Below are positions 9,608 to 18,110 of a stretch of 64,000 bases of DNA, one piece after another. The notes beneath the pieces are model-generated. The model was not told the DNA's origin and did no database searches. It was given only the letters and a program-made list of their open reading frames with translations. Position numbers and translations under genes: made by a program. The stretch lies in assembly GCF_004804355.1 (NCBI RefSeq), contig NZ_SRWZ01000003.1:310001-374000 (forward strand), in the 5' to 3' direction. The number at the start of each line of letters is the position of its first letter. The first letter of the stretch is position 1. Source of the DNA: Cognatitamlana onchidii (GTDB lineage Bacteria > Bacteroidota > Bacteroidia > Flavobacteriales > Flavobacteriaceae).

Positions 9608-11881
9608 ATGCAATCACTAATTGAAAAAGAATTTGGATTAGAAGTCCTTGAAACCAAAACACTTAATGGGTATGATAATAAGAACTATCATATTTCTACC
9701 GCCGAGAGCGATTTTATATTCAAAACTTATAGAGACTCAGAAATATTAAAAGATATTATTGAGGCCGAGAATGAAACCTTGTTATACCTAGAAAAAAAAT
9801 TCAATTCGAAAACACCCATTCCTATTGCCTTTAGAGACCAATCTTATCTTAAAACTTTGAATGTTGACAATAAAAAAACACTATGCAGAATGCTCTCTTT
9901 TCTGAAGGGGAAATTTTTGGGTGATGTTAAGCATACACCTGCTTTATTTAATTCCTTAGGGTCGTTTCTTGCAAAATTAGATATTAGGCTAAATGGTTTT
10001 AAAAGCTATGCTATAAAGGCCAGACAATGGGAATGGGATATTCAATATTTGGATTTAAATAAAAAGTACATTCAACATATTCCAAATCCTGAGGATAGAA
10101 AAGTGGTTATTTATTTTTTCAATCAATTTGAGGAAGTAGTCAGACCGCTCATTCCTTCACTACGAAAGCAGATAATTCATAATGATGCAAACGAGTGGAA
10201 TGTACTTGTTACTGATGGAGAAATTTCTGGAATTATAGATTTTGGAGATATTGCGCATTCTTTTCTAATTAATGAACTTGCTATTGCTATCACCTATGCA
10301 TGCTATGATAAAGAAAACCCTCTTCAATGGTCTATAATTATTATTAAAGCATATCATCATTTAAATCCATTAGAGGAAAAAGAGCTAAAAGGGCTATACT
10401 ATCTAATTGCCGCTAGATTATGCATTAGCGTATGCAATTCGGCACATGCACGTAAAACAACCCCTAGTAACACCTATGCCGCTGTAAGTGAGAAATTGGC
10501 TTGGAAAATGATATATCGATGGCTAACCGTAAATCCTATAAAGGCAGAGAATGAATTTAGGAAGGCTGCAGGTTTTCCAATACTAGAAACAGTTCCTACT
10601 AATGAAGTATTAGAAAGAAGGCATAAACACATTAGTCCTATTTTGTCGTTAAGCTATGAGCATCCTATCCATATGGTTAGGTCTGCGTTTCAATATATGT
10701 ACGATGCTGATGGAAACACCTTTTTGGATGCCTATAATAACATTCCGCATGTAGGACATTCACACCCAAAGGTGGTAGAAGCAGGAAAAAAACAAATGGC
10801 TAGACTAAATACCAATACGAGGTACCTGTTTGATGAATTAGCAGAATATGCTGAAAAACTATTACGCTATTTCCCATCAGAATTAAACAAAATATTTTTT
10901 GTGAATTCGGGTAGTGCTGCAAGTGACTTGGCCATTCGAATGGCTAATACACATACAAAAGCCAATACCATGATGGTAATGGAATTGGGGTATCACGGTA
11001 ATACACAAACCGCTATAGATATTAGCGACTATAAATTTAATAACCCCAAAGGGGAAGGACAAAAAAGACACATAATAAGAACCCCATTACCTGACACCTA
11101 TAGAGGAAAGTATCAAAAAAACAATCCCGGCGCAGGCAAACTTTATGGTACCGATGCCATATCTCAAATTAAAAATAGCACTGCACCTATTTCTGCATTC
11201 ATTAGTGAACCTATTGTTGGATGTGCTGGTCAAGTACCTTTACCGAAAGGGTACTTAAATGAGGTATATCCAACTATTAGGAAGCAAGGCGGTATTTGTA
11301 TTAGTGATGAAGTGCAAACAGGTTTTGGAAGGATTGGTAACCACTTCTGGGGTTTCGAAACTCATGGAGTTGTACCAGACATGGTGATTCTTGGGAAACC
11401 AATAGCTAATGGCCATCCAATGGGTGCCGTTGTTTGTACAGAAGAAATTGCGACTTCTTTTGAGAAAGGTGTAGAGTTTTTTAGTTCGTTTGGAGGCAAC
11501 CCTGTTTCCTGCAGCATTGCTTCGGCTGTGTTGGATGTTATCGAAGAAGAGAATTTACAAGAAAACGCTAAAATAGTTGGTGAGTATTACGTGTATCTAC
11601 TCAAAGAATTAATGCCTAGATACCCATGTATCGGCGATGTTAGAGGAACTGGGTTATTCATTGGTTGCGAAATTGTAGAAGACTACTCCAAAAGACCAAA
11701 TAAAAGTCTTGCGCAATATATTAAAAATGAATTGCGAAGAAAACATATACTGATTAGTACTGATGGCCCTTTTAACAGTATTATCAAATCAAAACCACCC
11801 TTGTGCTTCAGTAAAGAAAATGTAGAAGTTGTGGTTAATACCATTGATGCTGTATTAAAAGCTCATTACAGTAACTTATGA
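9608..11881 (+). CDS. fusion of APH-type kinase and class III aminotransferase-fold phospho-lyase
   Basis: A 757-residue two-enzyme fusion. Residues 1 to about 310 are an aminoglycoside/choline-kinase-like phosphotransferase: the catalytic loop H191-N-D193-x4-N198 and the metal site D211-F-G-D are present. Residues about 335-757 are a fold-type I class III PLP enzyme: VNSGSAASD near 432-440 binds phosphate, SDEVQTGFGR (D567) contacts the pyridine ring, and K597 in 'LGKPIANGHPMG' should be the Schiff-base lysine. Related eukaryotic pairs are hydroxylysine kinase with phospho-hydroxylysine lyase, and ethanolamine-phosphate phospho-lyase. Bacterial fusions often carry an M23 peptidase between the two, which is absent here. 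The inferred job is to phosphorylate an amino alcohol and then eliminate phosphate, giving an aldehyde plus ammonia. It stands alone, so the substrate (ethanolamine, hydroxylysine or other) is open. Confidence 0.88.
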   Translation: MQSLIEKEFGLEVLETKTLNGYDNKNYHISTAESDFIFKTYRDSEILKDIIEAENETLLYLEKKFNSKTPIPIAFRDQSYLKTLNVDNKKTLCRMLSFLKGKFLGDVKHTPALFNSLGSFLAKLDIRLNGFKSYAIKARQWEWDIQYLDLNKKYIQHIPNPEDRKVVIYFFNQFEEVVRPLIPSLRKQIIHNDANEWNVLVTDGEISGIIDFGDIAHSFLINELAIAITYACYDKENPLQWSIIIIKAYHHLNPLEEKELKGLYYLIAARLCISVCNSAHARKTTPSNTYAAVSEKLAWKMIYRWLTVNPIKAENEFRKAAGFPILETVPTNEVLERRHKHISPILSLSYEHPIHMVRSAFQYMYDADGNTFLDAYNNIPHVGHSHPKVVEAGKKQMARLNTNTRYLFDELAEYAEKLLRYFPSELNKIFFVNSGSAASDLAIRMANTHTKANTMMVMELGYHGNTQTAIDISDYKFNNPKGEGQKRHIIRTPLPDTYRGKYQKNNPGAGKLYGTDAISQIKNSTAPISAFISEPIVGCAGQVPLPKGYLNEVYPTIRKQGGICISDEVQTGFGRIGNHFWGFETHGVVPDMVILGKPIANGHPMGAVVCTEEIATSFEKGVEFFSSFGGNPVSCSIASAVLDVIEEENLQENAKIVGEYYVYLLKELMPRYPCIGDVRGTGLFIGCEIVEDYSKRPNKSLAQYIKNELRRKHILISTDGPFNSIIKSKPPLCFSKENVEVVVNTIDAVLKAHYSNL

Positions 11882-11987
11882 TAAATAATCATTAAAGTAA
11901 TAAAACCAAAGTATAAAGATAAAACAAAGGTCAGTGCTTAACCTGAAAGTTTGTAAGTAAACCTGCTATGGCTCATATACTAGGCCA

Positions 11988-12227
11988 ATGGAACATACTT
12001 GGTCAAAAAGTAGTTTGGTACCCCTTATTCAACCCTCGATAACCTTAAGAGGCTCAACTAAAATTGTTTTTCTATTGGAAAATAACCCACTAACTGAAGA
12101 ATTAAAACAAGTTCAAGTACTAATCAAGAAACTTTATAGATATGTTAAAAAAAGAATTCTAACTGTTTATGTTGTCGACAAAGAACGAAAGTTAATTGGT
12201 AGAATACCTGTAAACTACTTAGTCTAA
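11988..12227 (+). pseudogene. possible CBS-domain fragment
   Basis: A 79-codon reading frame. Its last 22 residues, ending 'VYVVDKERKLIGRIPV', look like the second half of a CBS domain as found in MgtE magnesium transporters. The first 25 residues are not recognisable. With no partner domain and decayed DNA around it, this is more likely a remnant of a larger gene than a functional protein. A free-standing small protein cannot be excluded. Confidence 0.35.
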
Positions 12228-12393
12228 ACTAAGTATTAAGAACTGCGTCAAAACAAAAATGGTAACGCAACTGTGTTCCTATCGTCTTTTTGGTGCATAC
12301 GGTCCATAGCCCTTTTAAACAAACATTGTCGTTTTTTTACAATCAAACAACAATCTTACTTTTCATCTTTGCACTATTAAAATACATCAAATT

Positions 12394-12684
12394 ATGAAAA
12401 AAGTAGTAATAGTGCAAGTAAGCGTAAAAGAAACGAAAATCGAATATTTTCTTAAATTGGCAAAAAATATGGTTAACGAAAGTATCTCTGAAAGCGAATG
12501 TTTAACTTACAAGTTAGCAAAAGACTTAGATAACAAGAATGAATTTCTTTTTTATGAAAAGTATAATAATGAAAAAGCCGTTGAAAAGCATAATTCATCC
12601 GAACATTTTAAAAATTTTATAAATTCTGTAGTCCCATTATTAACCAAAGAACCATTAATAGAAAGTTTTGATGTACAAGAATAA
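12394..12684 (+). CDS. antibiotic biosynthesis monooxygenase (ABM/YgiN-like) family protein
   Basis: A 96-residue protein of the dimeric alpha-beta barrel ABM family. It shows the family layout: beta strand 'KVVIVQVSV', a helix, the 'SECLTYKL' strand, the 'FLFYEKYNNEKAVEKHNSS' motif with the conserved 'E.W/Y..xxAxxxH' pattern, then 'HFKNF' and a final 'ESFDV' strand. Known members oxidise quinols or other aromatics without cofactor, or act as small ligand-binding proteins. The next gene, an AraC regulator, starts inside its 3' end, so the two are co-transcribed and probably functionally linked, perhaps in a response to an aromatic or reactive compound. Substrate not predictable. Confidence 0.8.
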   Translation: MKKVVIVQVSVKETKIEYFLKLAKNMVNESISESECLTYKLAKDLDNKNEFLFYEKYNNEKAVEKHNSSEHFKNFINSVVPLLTKEPLIESFDVQE

Positions 12685-13501
12685 ATCCTACCGCCCTTCT
12701 TCGTTTTTATCAAAATACATTGATAGGTTCTATGTTTTTGAGAAATCAAGTGATGTTTATTTTGAACTTCCTGCTGTTCCTCCTGGAACAGGCTTAGAAC
12801 TTGTGTTTTATTTAGGTTCACCACTTTTTGTTAACAACAACCAACTACCTAAGGCTCACACAGTTTGCCCAAGAACAATATTCAATTTTGATAAAACTAA
12901 AAGTACATCGTTTATATCTGTACGATTCAAAAGTGGTGCTTTCAGACATTTTTCTGATGTTCCTTTTTCTGAACTGAACGACAACTATTATTCGGTTCAA
13001 TCGTTATGGGGCAAAAAAGGAAAAAGCTTAATAAACAGACTCGATAAGAAAACACCTCTTGAAAATAAAATTAAAGAAATTGAATTGTTCTTAGCAGATA
13101 TATTTGATGATTATCATAAAAAAGAAAATGATAAGTGGGATTTTATAATTGATGAATTATATTACCATTTCAAACGTAATACGATCAAAGAGATTTCTGA
13201 AAAATCTAATTTGAGTCTTCGTCAGTTTGAAAGAGGTTTCAAAAAACAATTCGGAATAACTGCGAAAGAGTTTCAGAAAATCACAAGATTCCAGGAAGTT
13301 ATTAAAAGCCTACTACTCAACAAAAAGGCTGATTATTTAACTATAATTTTAGAGAATGGATATTTTGACCAAAGTCATTTTATAAAAGAGTTTAAATCTT
13401 TAACCCAAAGGACACCTTTAGAATACTTTACAATTGAAAACTTTAATAGCCATTTTTATCACAAATCAATTAATCAAAAGACACCTGATAACAAGGTATA
13501 A
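12671..13501 (+). CDS. AraC-family transcriptional regulator
   Basis: A 276-residue regulator. The frame opens at a TTG (12668), but the ATG one codon later is the likelier start. It overlaps the end of the monooxygenase gene by 14 bp, implying translational coupling. Residues 1 to about 150 form a DUF6597-type N-terminal domain starting 'YRPSSFLSKYIDRFYVFE' and containing 'PPGTGLELVFYLG' and 'SVRFKSGAFRHF'. The C-terminal 100 residues are a two-HTH AraC domain: 'IKEISEKSNLSLRQFERGFKKQFG' and 'ENGYFDQSHFIKEFKSLTQRTP'. It most likely controls the monooxygenase gene and itself. The effector is unknown. Confidence 0.88.
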   Translation: MYKNKSYRPSSFLSKYIDRFYVFEKSSDVYFELPAVPPGTGLELVFYLGSPLFVNNNQLPKAHTVCPRTIFNFDKTKSTSFISVRFKSGAFRHFSDVPFSELNDNYYSVQSLWGKKGKSLINRLDKKTPLENKIKEIELFLADIFDDYHKKENDKWDFIIDELYYHFKRNTIKEISEKSNLSLRQFERGFKKQFGITAKEFQKITRFQEVIKSLLLNKKADYLTIILENGYFDQSHFIKEFKSLTQRTPLEYFTIENFNSHFYHKSINQKTPDNKV

Positions 13502-13995
13502 AAAACATCAAGACGGTTCTGATTTAAGCGAAAACATCAGTGTTAATATACAAAGTCATCAAACATAAACGTGATATTCGAAAAAAACGATAAAATCAAA
13601 ATATTTCTATTGCCCGAATCAATCTGTATATATATCTGAAGACTAGCCTGCGTTTCATATACCAACCGAAGGATTAAGTTTGGTTTTAGAGTTAACCAAA
13701 ATGTCTTCACAACTACCTTTAACACAGAAATGGAAGTAATTGCCTCTTCAAATTGTAGCCTATCCCCTTTAATTTCTCATTCTCAATTCGTTTATCTTCT
13801 GAATAGGTGACCTCACTAATCTTATTGCCCTCATGTTTTATAAGAAAAATGTTGTCTACGAATTTATCGTGGTTAAACTTTATAAAAAACCAAGAAAACC
13901 AATGCAAATAACTATATCTTCATTAAAGATCTCATAATATTTAGTATCTTAACGTAGTCATGAAAATTTTCAATTTCGCTGTAAACGCAAAACAT
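13502..13995. other. intergenic region with a minus-strand gene remnant
   Basis: No intact gene. On the minus strand, 13719-13907 gives a 62-codon peptide (including 'DKFVDNIFLIKHEGNKISEV') with protein-like composition that may be a remnant. Neighbouring frames do not extend it, so I do not call a gene. The compositional shift to the more GC-rich VOC and lyase genes begins at about 13960. Confidence 0.25.
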
Positions 13996-14883
13996 ATGAA
14001 GAAAATACTTCTTTTAGTCCTGGCACTATCTTGTCTGTCCATGGGAAAGAAAGCTAAAAAGGTGCTTCCTATATTAGGAATAGCCCATGTGGCATTTCAG
14101 GTATCAAGCTTAGAGCAATCGCGTGCCTTTTATACGGCTTTCTACGGATTCGAATTCGCCTTTACATCTTATGAAGACCAAGAGGCATGGTATTTAAAAA
14201 TCAACGACAACCAGTTCGTAAAGTTGGTCTCAAAACCTGAGGGGACAGATGACAATCGGTTAGTAGAAATAGCATTTCAAGTTTCAGATATCGAAACTAC
14301 CATCGCTATGCTCCAAGAAAGAGGCCTCGATCCAACACCCATGGAAATAAAGTCAGATGGCACCTTGGCTACCGGTATTGTAGATCCAGACGGGCATAAC
14401 CTTATTTTCGTTGAATATACTTCAGATTCCAAGCAAACGCTAGCAAAAGGTAAGCATCTAGGGTCGAGACGCGTTTCCGATCGTTTGCTACACGTGGGTG
14501 TCACAATTACGAACGAAGCGGCGGCCAACAAACTATATCGAGATGCCCTAGGATTTCAGGAGATTTGGCGAGGATCACGCCAAGATGGTGGTCCAGATGC
14601 TTGGGTGAATATGCAGTTACCCGGAGATAGCGGTGACTACATTGAGTATATTCTTATAAACGATATAAAGCTTAGTCGGAGGCAAATGGGAACAATGCAT
14701 CATATGTGCCTTTTGACTGATGATATTAAAAAAGCGCATCGCGATATGCTGTTTAATGCCTTACCCGATCTTGAACGCTACGAGCCCTTGATTGCCCGAA
14801 ACAACCGTTGGGTGTGTAATGTACACGATCTAGACGGTACACGATGTGAATTAATGGAATCAAAACCAGCAGTGACAAAATGA
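13996..14883 (+). CDS. exported two-domain VOC (glyoxalase/dioxygenase-fold) protein
   Basis: A protein of about 295 residues with a hydrophobic N-terminus (MKKILLLVLALSCLSMG), indicating export. An ATG at 13960 gives 12 more residues, but the signal peptide favours 13996. Two vicinal-oxygen-chelate modules follow: module 1 starts 'ILGIAHVAFQVSSLEQSRAFY' and ends 'DPDGHNLIFVEY', and module 2 starts 'DRLLHVGVTITNEAAANKLY' and ends 'DLDGTRCELMES'. H and E residues at family metal positions are present, so a metal site is plausible. The stop codon overlaps the start of the alginate-lyase-like gene (ATGA), so both are made together. VOC proteins next to a polysaccharide lyase could process unsaturated uronic acids or bind metal and sugar. 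That is inference. The DNA is noticeably more GC-rich than the flanks, suggesting acquisition. Confidence 0.8.
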   Translation: MKKILLLVLALSCLSMGKKAKKVLPILGIAHVAFQVSSLEQSRAFYTAFYGFEFAFTSYEDQEAWYLKINDNQFVKLVSKPEGTDDNRLVEIAFQVSDIETTIAMLQERGLDPTPMEIKSDGTLATGIVDPDGHNLIFVEYTSDSKQTLAKGKHLGSRRVSDRLLHVGVTITNEAAANKLYRDALGFQEIWRGSRQDGGPDAWVNMQLPGDSGDYIEYILINDIKLSRRQMGTMHHMCLLTDDIKKAHRDMLFNALPDLERYEPLIARNNRWVCNVHDLDGTRCELMESKPAVTK

Positions 14884-16175
14884 TACGTATAGTTAAACTA
14901 TCTCGTTTTTCCCTATTTGGAATCCTATTTTTAGTGGTGAACCCAATTGTTTTAGCACAAGCTGGCTTTGAAGAAAATGAGTTAAACACCACGGCTTTGG
15001 CTATGAAAGAGAGTCCGCGCTACTTCGGTGCAAGACGTGGCGCCTTGCCAAGGGTAAAACAAAGCATTGCCTTAGGTGAGACCTCGCTTATGCCAGCCTA
15101 CAAAACCCTTTTAAAAGTTGCAGATGAAGCACTAGAGACGGAACCCCCAACGGTGACTGACAAAAAACGACATCCAGTTTCTGGGAATCTGAACGACTAC
15201 TACACTCAAGCTCCTTACCTGTGGCCCGACCCTTCGAAGTTAAACGGTCTACCCTACCTGCCAAAAGACGGCATAATTAATCCAGAATCCCGAAACCCCG
15301 ATTTTGCAGATTATTCACGTGGTCAGGAAATAGGCCACTTGGTCGAATCCCTCGCCCTTGCCTATTATTTTACAGAGAAAGAATCTTATGCGGCACATGC
15401 AGCCCGATGTCTGCGGGTTTGGTTTATCGATTCTGCGACACGAATGAATCCGCACCTCAAGTATGCACAGGCTGTACCAGGTAGAAACCAAGGACGGTAT
15501 ATTGGAATGATCGAAGCAGGCGGCATAGTAAAAGCGTTGGACGCGGCGGGTCTATTAGAAGGATCTAAGCATTGGAGCGAAACCGATCGGACGGCATTAG
15601 ATATATGGATAACAGAATTTTTGGATTGGTTTATAAATAGCGAATATGGTCGAGAAGAGATTCAGATGCGACAAAACCACGGTACTATGTTCGATGTAAG
15701 AGTCGTGCGCTTAGCTCTCGCTTTGGGCAAGCACAACCTTGCACATGAAAGACTTGAGTCGGTAAAAGAAAACCGCATCGCTCGCCAAATAGAACCAGAT
15801 GGTGCACAGCCAATGGAACTGCGCCGTACCAAGTCGTTTAACTACTCCGAAATGAATGTAACGGGACTTACTGAGCTAGCGACTCTCGGTGAGTGGCTTG
15901 GGATAGACCTTTGGAAATTCGAGACGACAGATGGGCGGAGCATTCGGCAAGCTCTGGAATTCCTTCGACCCTATATCGAGAAAGTACCCGAAGGAACGCC
16001 TCCTAGAGTCTGGCACTACAAGCAGGTTGTTCCCTTTCTACCAGAGATTCTGGCTCCAGCATTTCGTATGGCAAGCATTGGGTATCAGGATGAGGCCTAC
16101 GAAGCGATTGTTTCACAATTCCCTAGTTTTAAAGAATCAAGCTTTCAATTAACACATCCAAAACACTCATTTTGA
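14880..16175 (+). CDS. alginate lyase family (PF05426) polysaccharide lyase
   Basis: A 431-residue exported enzyme. It has a signal peptide (about residues 1-27, ending VLAQA) and then an alpha/alpha-toroid lyase domain with family motifs: 'YTQAPYLWPDPSKLNGLPY', 'GQEIGHLVESLALAYYFT', 'RNQGRYIGMIEAGG', 'RQNHGTMFD' and 'KSFNYSEMN'. The Asn-His pair in QNHGT and the Tyr in FNYSE are the expected catalytic residues for beta-elimination of uronic-acid polysaccharides. Substrates in this family include alginate, glucuronan and related uronans, and I cannot tell which from sequence. It is coupled by a 4-bp ATGA overlap to the upstream VOC gene. No SusCD pair is near, so this is a two-gene unit rather than a full utilisation locus. 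Codon use is more GC-rich than the surroundings. Confidence 0.85.
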   Translation: MIRIVKLSRFSLFGILFLVVNPIVLAQAGFEENELNTTALAMKESPRYFGARRGALPRVKQSIALGETSLMPAYKTLLKVADEALETEPPTVTDKKRHPVSGNLNDYYTQAPYLWPDPSKLNGLPYLPKDGIINPESRNPDFADYSRGQEIGHLVESLALAYYFTEKESYAAHAARCLRVWFIDSATRMNPHLKYAQAVPGRNQGRYIGMIEAGGIVKALDAAGLLEGSKHWSETDRTALDIWITEFLDWFINSEYGREEIQMRQNHGTMFDVRVVRLALALGKHNLAHERLESVKENRIARQIEPDGAQPMELRRTKSFNYSEMNVTGLTELATLGEWLGIDLWKFETTDGRSIRQALEFLRPYIEKVPEGTPPRVWHYKQVVPFLPEILAPAFRMASIGYQDEAYEAIVSQFPSFKESSFQLTHPKHSF

Positions 16176-16569
16176 GGTATTCGAGTGGCTTATAATTCTT
16201 TCTGTTCTTTCTTCTTTTGAAACTATTGATAGTAAGACGACGCGGAAATTAATGGGCACCTAAAGTATTTATATGGTAAGGGGAAATTGTGAATAGTGCA
16301 TGTCAAAGTGCTCTGGAAAAACTAAATTTATTTAAGAGAGGAATATAATAGCTTTGACCCTCATAGTTCCTTGGAAGACATCCTCCTAATGCATCTATAC
16401 ACATGAATAAGAACACTTTGAATGCTCTGCTTTCAATGACTTCTTAATTTGAGATGCAATCAATTTATAACTATATCTAATCAATCAACAGCTCGATTTG
16501 GGCAAACCCCACATGCAGGTCAAAACAAAAGAAGTATGCTAAGTCAACGAGGTTGATGGACATTGCAGA
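16176..16569. other. intergenic region between lyase and glyA terminator
   Basis: About 390 bp in which I see no coding frame, RNA gene or repeat. The lyase and glyA genes converge on it. Only the glyA terminator at its right end is recognisable. Confidence 0.3.
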
Positions 16570-16600
16570 AAATAAAAAGTCCTGTTGTTACACAGGACTT
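16570..16600 (-). terminator. glyA terminator
   Basis: Perfect 9-bp stem AAGTCCTGT (16577-16585) with ACAGGACTT (16592-16600) and a 6-nt loop. On the minus strand it is followed by TTTTTATTTT, and it lies 43 bp after the glyA stop. It may also stop transcripts from the left. Confidence 0.85.
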
Positions 16601-16642
16601 CTATTATTAATTATGAAAATACGATTCCAGTATAAGTCCAAA

Positions 16643-17914
16643 CTATACAAATAAAGGCTTATCTTTCATCATAGCATTTACTTTATCTTTTACCGCATCA
16701 AGCGTAGCGTCATCCTCAAAATTGGTAATAACTTCATCAATAAGCTCAACAATAGAAACCATATCTGTTTCTTTCAAGCCTCTTGTAGTTACGGCGGCAA
16801 CACCTAAACGAATACCTGACGTTACAAATGGCGACTTGTCATCAAAAGGCACCATGTTTTTATTTACAGTAATATCAGCTTTTACAAGCGCTTGCTCGGC
16901 ATCTTTACCAGACAAATCTTTATTCCGTAAATCAATTAGCATACAGTGATTATCTGTGCCTCCAGAAATAATGTTGTAGCCTTTAGCAACTAGGGCTTCC
17001 GCCATGGCAGCCGCATTTTGCTTTACTTGCAACTGATAGTGTAAAAACGCATCTGTTAGAGCTTCTCCAAAGGCAATCGCTTTCGCCGCGATAATATGTT
17101 CTAAAGGTCCTCCTTGATTACCAGGAAAAACTGCTGAGTCTAATAAGGATGACATTTTACGCAAGTTCCCATTTTTTAATTTGATGCCAAATGGGTTTTC
17201 AAAATCTTTACCCATCATAATCATACCGCCTCTAGGTCCTCTTAAGGTTTTATGAGTAGTCGTTGTAACAATATGACAATGTGGTAATGGGTCGTTTAAA
17301 ATGCCTTTAGCAATCATACCAGCCGGATGAGAAATATCAGCCAATAAAATAGCCCCAACGCTGTCTGCAATAGTTCTAAAACGTTTAAAATCTATATCTC
17401 TGGAATAAGCAGACGCACCGGCAATAATCAACTTTGGTTGCTCTGCCGTGGCAATCTCCTGAATTTTATCATAATTTAAAACACCTGTCTCCTGCTCTAC
17501 CCCATAAAATACTGGGTTATAAAGTTTACCTGAAAAGTTTACTGGAGAACCATGTGTTAAATGCCCGCCATGAGACAAATCAAAACCTAAAATCTTATCT
17601 CCAGGTTTTAAACACGCATGATATACTGCGGTATTTGCTTGACTCCCTGAATGAGGTTGAACATTAACATACGCCGCACCAAATAATGTTTTTGCTCTAT
17701 CAATGGCTATTTGCTCAACTTCATCAACCACTTCGCACCCACCATAATAGCGTTTACCTGGGTAACCCTCAGCATATTTATTGGTTAATACAGAGCCTGC
17801 TGCCTCCATAACCTGTGGGCTAACAAAATTCTCTGATGCGATAAGTTCTATACCGTGAAGTTGGCGTTCTTTTTCAGCTTGAATTAGTTCAAAAATTTGT
17901 TCGTCGCGTTGCAT
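16643..17914 (-). CDS. glyA: serine hydroxymethyltransferase
   Basis: A 423-residue PLP enzyme that interconverts serine and glycine with tetrahydrofolate, supplying one-carbon units in the cytoplasm. The family signature is clear: the N-terminal '[12 protein letters not shown]', '[15 protein letters not shown]', '[15 protein letters not shown]', the PLP-lysine block '[14 protein letters not shown]', and '[17 protein letters not shown]'. Length is normal. A typical hairpin terminator follows. A -7 box resembling TATTTTTG lies about 30 bp upstream on the minus strand. The gene diverges from fahA, and no operon partner is seen. Confidence 0.97.
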   Translation of the reverse strand: MQRDEQIFELIQAEKERQLHGIELIASENFVSPQVMEAAGSVLTNKYAEGYPGKRYYGGCEVVDEVEQIAIDRAKTLFGAAYVNVQPHSGSQANTAVYHACLKPGDKILGFDLSHGGHLTHGSPVNFSGKLYNPVFYGVEQETGVLNYDKIQEIATAEQPKLIIAGASAYSRDIDFKRFRTIADSVGAILLADISHPAGMIAKGILNDPLPHCHIVTTTTHKTLRGPRGGMIMMGKDFENPFGIKLKNGNLRKMSSLLDSAVFPGNQGGPLEHIIAAKAIAFGEALTDAFLHYQLQVKQNAAAMAEALVAKGYNIISGGTDNHCMLIDLRNKDLSGKDAEQALVKADITVNKNMVPFDDKSPFVTSGIRLGVAAVTTRGLKETDMVSIVELIDEVITNFEDDATLDAVKDKVNAMMKDKPLFV

Positions 17915-17941
17915 ATAAATCAGTTCTTTTTAAATATTCGG

Positions 17942-17949
17942 CAAAAATA
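17942..17949 (-). promoter_or_regulatory. candidate glyA -7 promoter box
   Basis: The minus strand reads TATTTTTG, matching the Bacteroidota TAnnTTTG consensus, 28 bp before the glyA start. No clear -33 TTTG at the right distance, so this is tentative. Confidence 0.35.
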
Positions 17950-18110
17950 CTAAATACCTCAGTTATAATCATGAAAATTGATGGAATTAGAATGAAGTTT
18001 TTAACTGATTTATTAACGGTTATTGTTAATCTAGATTTTATTCAATTTTTTCAATTAAAATAAAAAAAATGTGTAGGTTTGATGAGAATCCACTAATAAA
18101 AATTCAAGTC

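Noticed and set aside
13719-13907. 62-codon minus-strand peptide with protein-like composition
   Set aside because: Too short, no partner, no recognisable family; mentioned only as a possible remnant.
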